Shown here in pieces: positions 62,481 to 64,000 of a DNA stretch of 64,000 bases. Under the pieces are notes generated by a model that saw nothing but the letters and a program-made list of their open reading frames with translations, was not told the origin of the DNA and ran no database searches. Within the stretch, counting starts at the first letter, position 1; each line of letters begins with the position of its first letter. The DNA is taken from positions 62,001 through 126,000 of the forward strand of contig NZ_JACOFN010000002.1 in assembly GCF_028764065.1 (NCBI RefSeq), in the 5' to 3' direction. Source of the DNA: Fructobacillus sp. CRL 2054. GTDB taxonomy: Bacteria; Bacillota; Bacilli; Lactobacillales; Lactobacillaceae. The translations under genes were made by a program, and so were the position numbers.

Positions 62481-64000
62481 TTATTTCTTGAGTTTTTGTA
62501 CTAAAGTTGCATCTGGCGTTACGTAGGTTGTTTGCTGACCTTCGAAGATAACAAAACCGGGTTTTGCACCATTTGGCTTACGAAGTTTACCGGCAGGTAA
62601 GTAATCAACGGGTACGTTGGCTGAATCGCGGGCCTTTGAGAAGTAGGCCGCTAGTTGCGCTGCTTCTTCTAAGGTTTCGGCCGATGGGTTGTCTGAGTCA
62701 ATTAGGACGTGTGAACCGGGTAGCTTTTGGACGTGTAGCCAAATTTTGTGACGATTTGTCTTTTTCAGAGAAAGTTGATCGTTTTGTAGATTGTTCTTTC
62801 CAACTTCGATGAGCGTACCATCGGTTGAGACGAACTGATCAGGTTTTCCCATGACGTGCTTTGGCTTACGAGTTTGTTTACCCTTTGTTTTGACTTTGAC
62901 TTTTTCACGTAAGTAGCCCTGCTCGATTAACTCGACCTTGATGTCAGCAACGTCCTTTGGTGAGGCAACGGCTAGTTGGGTTTGAATCTGGGAAAAGTAG
63001 TCGATTTCTGCTTGTGTTTCTTTTAGTTGACCCAATACGTGGTCCTTAGCCAGTCGTAACTTACGGTACTTGTGGAAGTAACGATTGGCGTTTTGCATAC
63101 CGTCGAAACGGGGATCCAAGGCAATGGTTAGCAGATTGTTATTATCGTAGTAGTTTTCAATCTGAACCGAATTCATACCCTTCTTTACTAGGTGAGGGTA
63201 GGTAATCAGCAAATCACCCTTAACCTTTAAGTCTTCCGCGTTTTCAGAGTCGACCAGCGTTTGGTTGAGTTTCTTTTCCTTACTCTGGTTCTTCTTCAGC
63301 TCGTTCTTAACTAAACGAACGAGGGAAGCTGCCTGCTGGTTAACACGGTCGGCTTCGGCTTGGCCAGCAAAGTAGGCATCGAGAAGGTCACCCAAAGTCT
63401 GATAAGATTCGGCGGTGGAACCAACTTCCCCCCAGTCAAAGGCTGCGTAGCTCAATTTGTTCTTTTCGGAACGGTAGAGCGTTGGCTTTGGGCTGCTAAA
63501 GTGGTTGAGCCAATCAGTGGCCGTAGCCATGGCGTCGGAAGCACCGGATAGATGTCCTGCTAAGTTTTTGGCAGAGATACCAGAAAATCCCTGGTATTCT
63601 TGCTGAATCGCTTTGCCCCAATCTGCCTTATCCGAATCGAGAATGATTTTGGCAAGTCCACCTAGGTCAGAAGTGAAAGGATTTTCCTTATTCTGTGCCG
63701 GTGGCAGGATGTAAGTGGCCCCTGGAATCAAGGAACGGACACGGTTTTGGTCCGAGGGAACGTGCTTGATTAGTTCAAGAATACGTTGATCTTTTTCACG
63801 AACTAAGAAAAGGTTTGAATGTCGTCCCATCATCTCTAGTGTTAGGAGAAGGGTTTGTTCATCTCCTAGTTCATCGTGAGTGTTCACGGCAAAGTGTAGG
63901 ATTCGGTCGTTTTCCACCTGGGTAACAGAATCTAAGCGGGCACCTTCCAAATTGCGACGCAAGAACATGGCAAAGTTAGTTGGCGTCTTTGGGTTTTGGT
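62481..64000 (-). CDS. rqcH: Rqc2/NFACT-family ribosome quality control protein, 5'-truncated
   Basis: The frame is open to the right edge, so the first about 60-70 residues are outside; the internal Met near 63968 is not the start. Seen: PTNFAMFLRRNLEGARL of the NFACT-N domain, helix-hairpin-helix region, a long coiled coil (about 200-320 of the visible part), and the NFACT-R domain with WLHVQKLPGSHVLI and PNGAKPGFVIFEGQQTTYV. Bacterial RqcH binds 50S subunits with stalled peptidyl-tRNA and adds alanine tails; older names call it a fibronectin-binding protein. Confidence 0.93.
   Translation of the reverse strand, partial: QNPKTPTNFAMFLRRNLEGARLDSVTQVENDRILHFAVNTHDELGDEQTLLLTLEMMGRHSNLFLVREKDQRILELIKHVPSDQNRVRSLIPGATYILPPAQNKENPFTSDLGGLAKIILDSDKADWGKAIQQEYQGFSGISAKNLAGHLSGASDAMATATDWLNHFSSPKPTLYRSEKNKLSYAAFDWGEVGSTAESYQTLGDLLDAYFAGQAEADRVNQQAASLVRLVKNELKKNQSKEKKLNQTLVDSENAEDLKVKGDLLITYPHLVKKGMNSVQIENYYDNNNLLTIALDPRFDGMQNANRYFHKYRKLRLAKDHVLGQLKETQAEIDYFSQIQTQLAVASPKDVADIKVELIEQGYLREKVKVKTKGKQTRKPKHVMGKPDQFVSTDGTLIEVGKNNLQNDQLSLKKTNRHKIWLHVQKLPGSHVLIDSDNPSAETLEEAAQLAAYFSKARDSANVPVDYLPAGKLRKPNGAKPGFVIFEGQQTTYVTPDATLVQKLKK

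Overview
The window looks like chromosome of a low-to-moderate GC lactic acid bacterium. My best guess is the Weissella/Leuconostoc group. The guess rests on core gene content (GatCAB, CdaA-CdaR-GlmM, RelQ, MgtE), KxYKxGKxW-type signal peptides, strong Shine-Dalgarno (SD) sequences, and extended -10 promoters of the TGnTATAAT type. Genus is inference; nothing here proves it.

Layout. (1) 1-4.6 kb, core: 3' end of a ROK glucokinase, relQ, nadK, an RluD-family pseudouridine synthase, mgtE. (2) 4.6-31 kb, an AT-rich accessory island for surface polysaccharide. At its centre (13.3-25.8 kb) is one long operon: Wzx flippase, priming sugar-phosphate transferase, Wzz-like chain-length protein, Wzy-like polymerase, DUF4422 protein, UDP-galactopyranose mutase, three GT2 glycosyltransferases and two large polytopic membrane proteins. 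Around it sit genes mostly with their own terminators: a PAP2 phosphatase, a Ser-rich anchored protein, a GH25 muramidase, an SGNH esterase, two GH68 fructansucrases, a membrane acyltransferase, a C39-like peptidase-domain protein, and GtrA. Four of these secreted proteins (GH25, SGNH, GH68, C39-like) carry the same roughly 85-residue aromatic repeat, 13 copies in all. (3) 31.0-31.6 kb, a RelB/YafQ-type toxin-antitoxin pair. (4) 31.7-64 kb, core again: rpsO-rpsT (minus strand), gatCAB, dagK, an RlmD-family methyltransferase, an orphan internally duplicated gene, mutS-mutL, a DUF1456 gene, murB, a CPA1 antiporter, cdaA-cdaR-glmM, rnc-smc-ftsY-ylxM-ffh, a HAD phosphatase, a sortase, ruvA, a deoxynucleoside kinase, and on the minus strand mscL and the 5'-truncated rqcH.

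How the genes work together (inference). The operon should build a galactofuranose-containing, Wzy-dependent heteropolysaccharide. GtrB- and GtrA-like proteins plus GT-C-like membrane proteins could add side groups. The acyltransferase and the SGNH esterase could add and remove acyl groups. The shared repeat would hold a muramidase, an esterase, a fructansucrase and a peptidase-like protein on the same polymer or wall. Three of the extracellular-enzyme genes carry expression-altering features: a TGA inside the C39-like gene, a TAG inside the second GH68 gene, and an A6 tract with an overlapping decapeptide frame in front of the first GH68 gene.

A second, unexpected pattern lies in the core. 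At rluD, gatC, dagK and ffh a good SD lies 28-45 nt upstream of the start codon, and a hairpin fills the gap. If the hairpin is looped out, the SD is roughly 9-15 nt from the start. No stretch without a gene exceeds 300 bases, and I saw no insertion sequence, CRISPR array, rRNA or complete tRNA.
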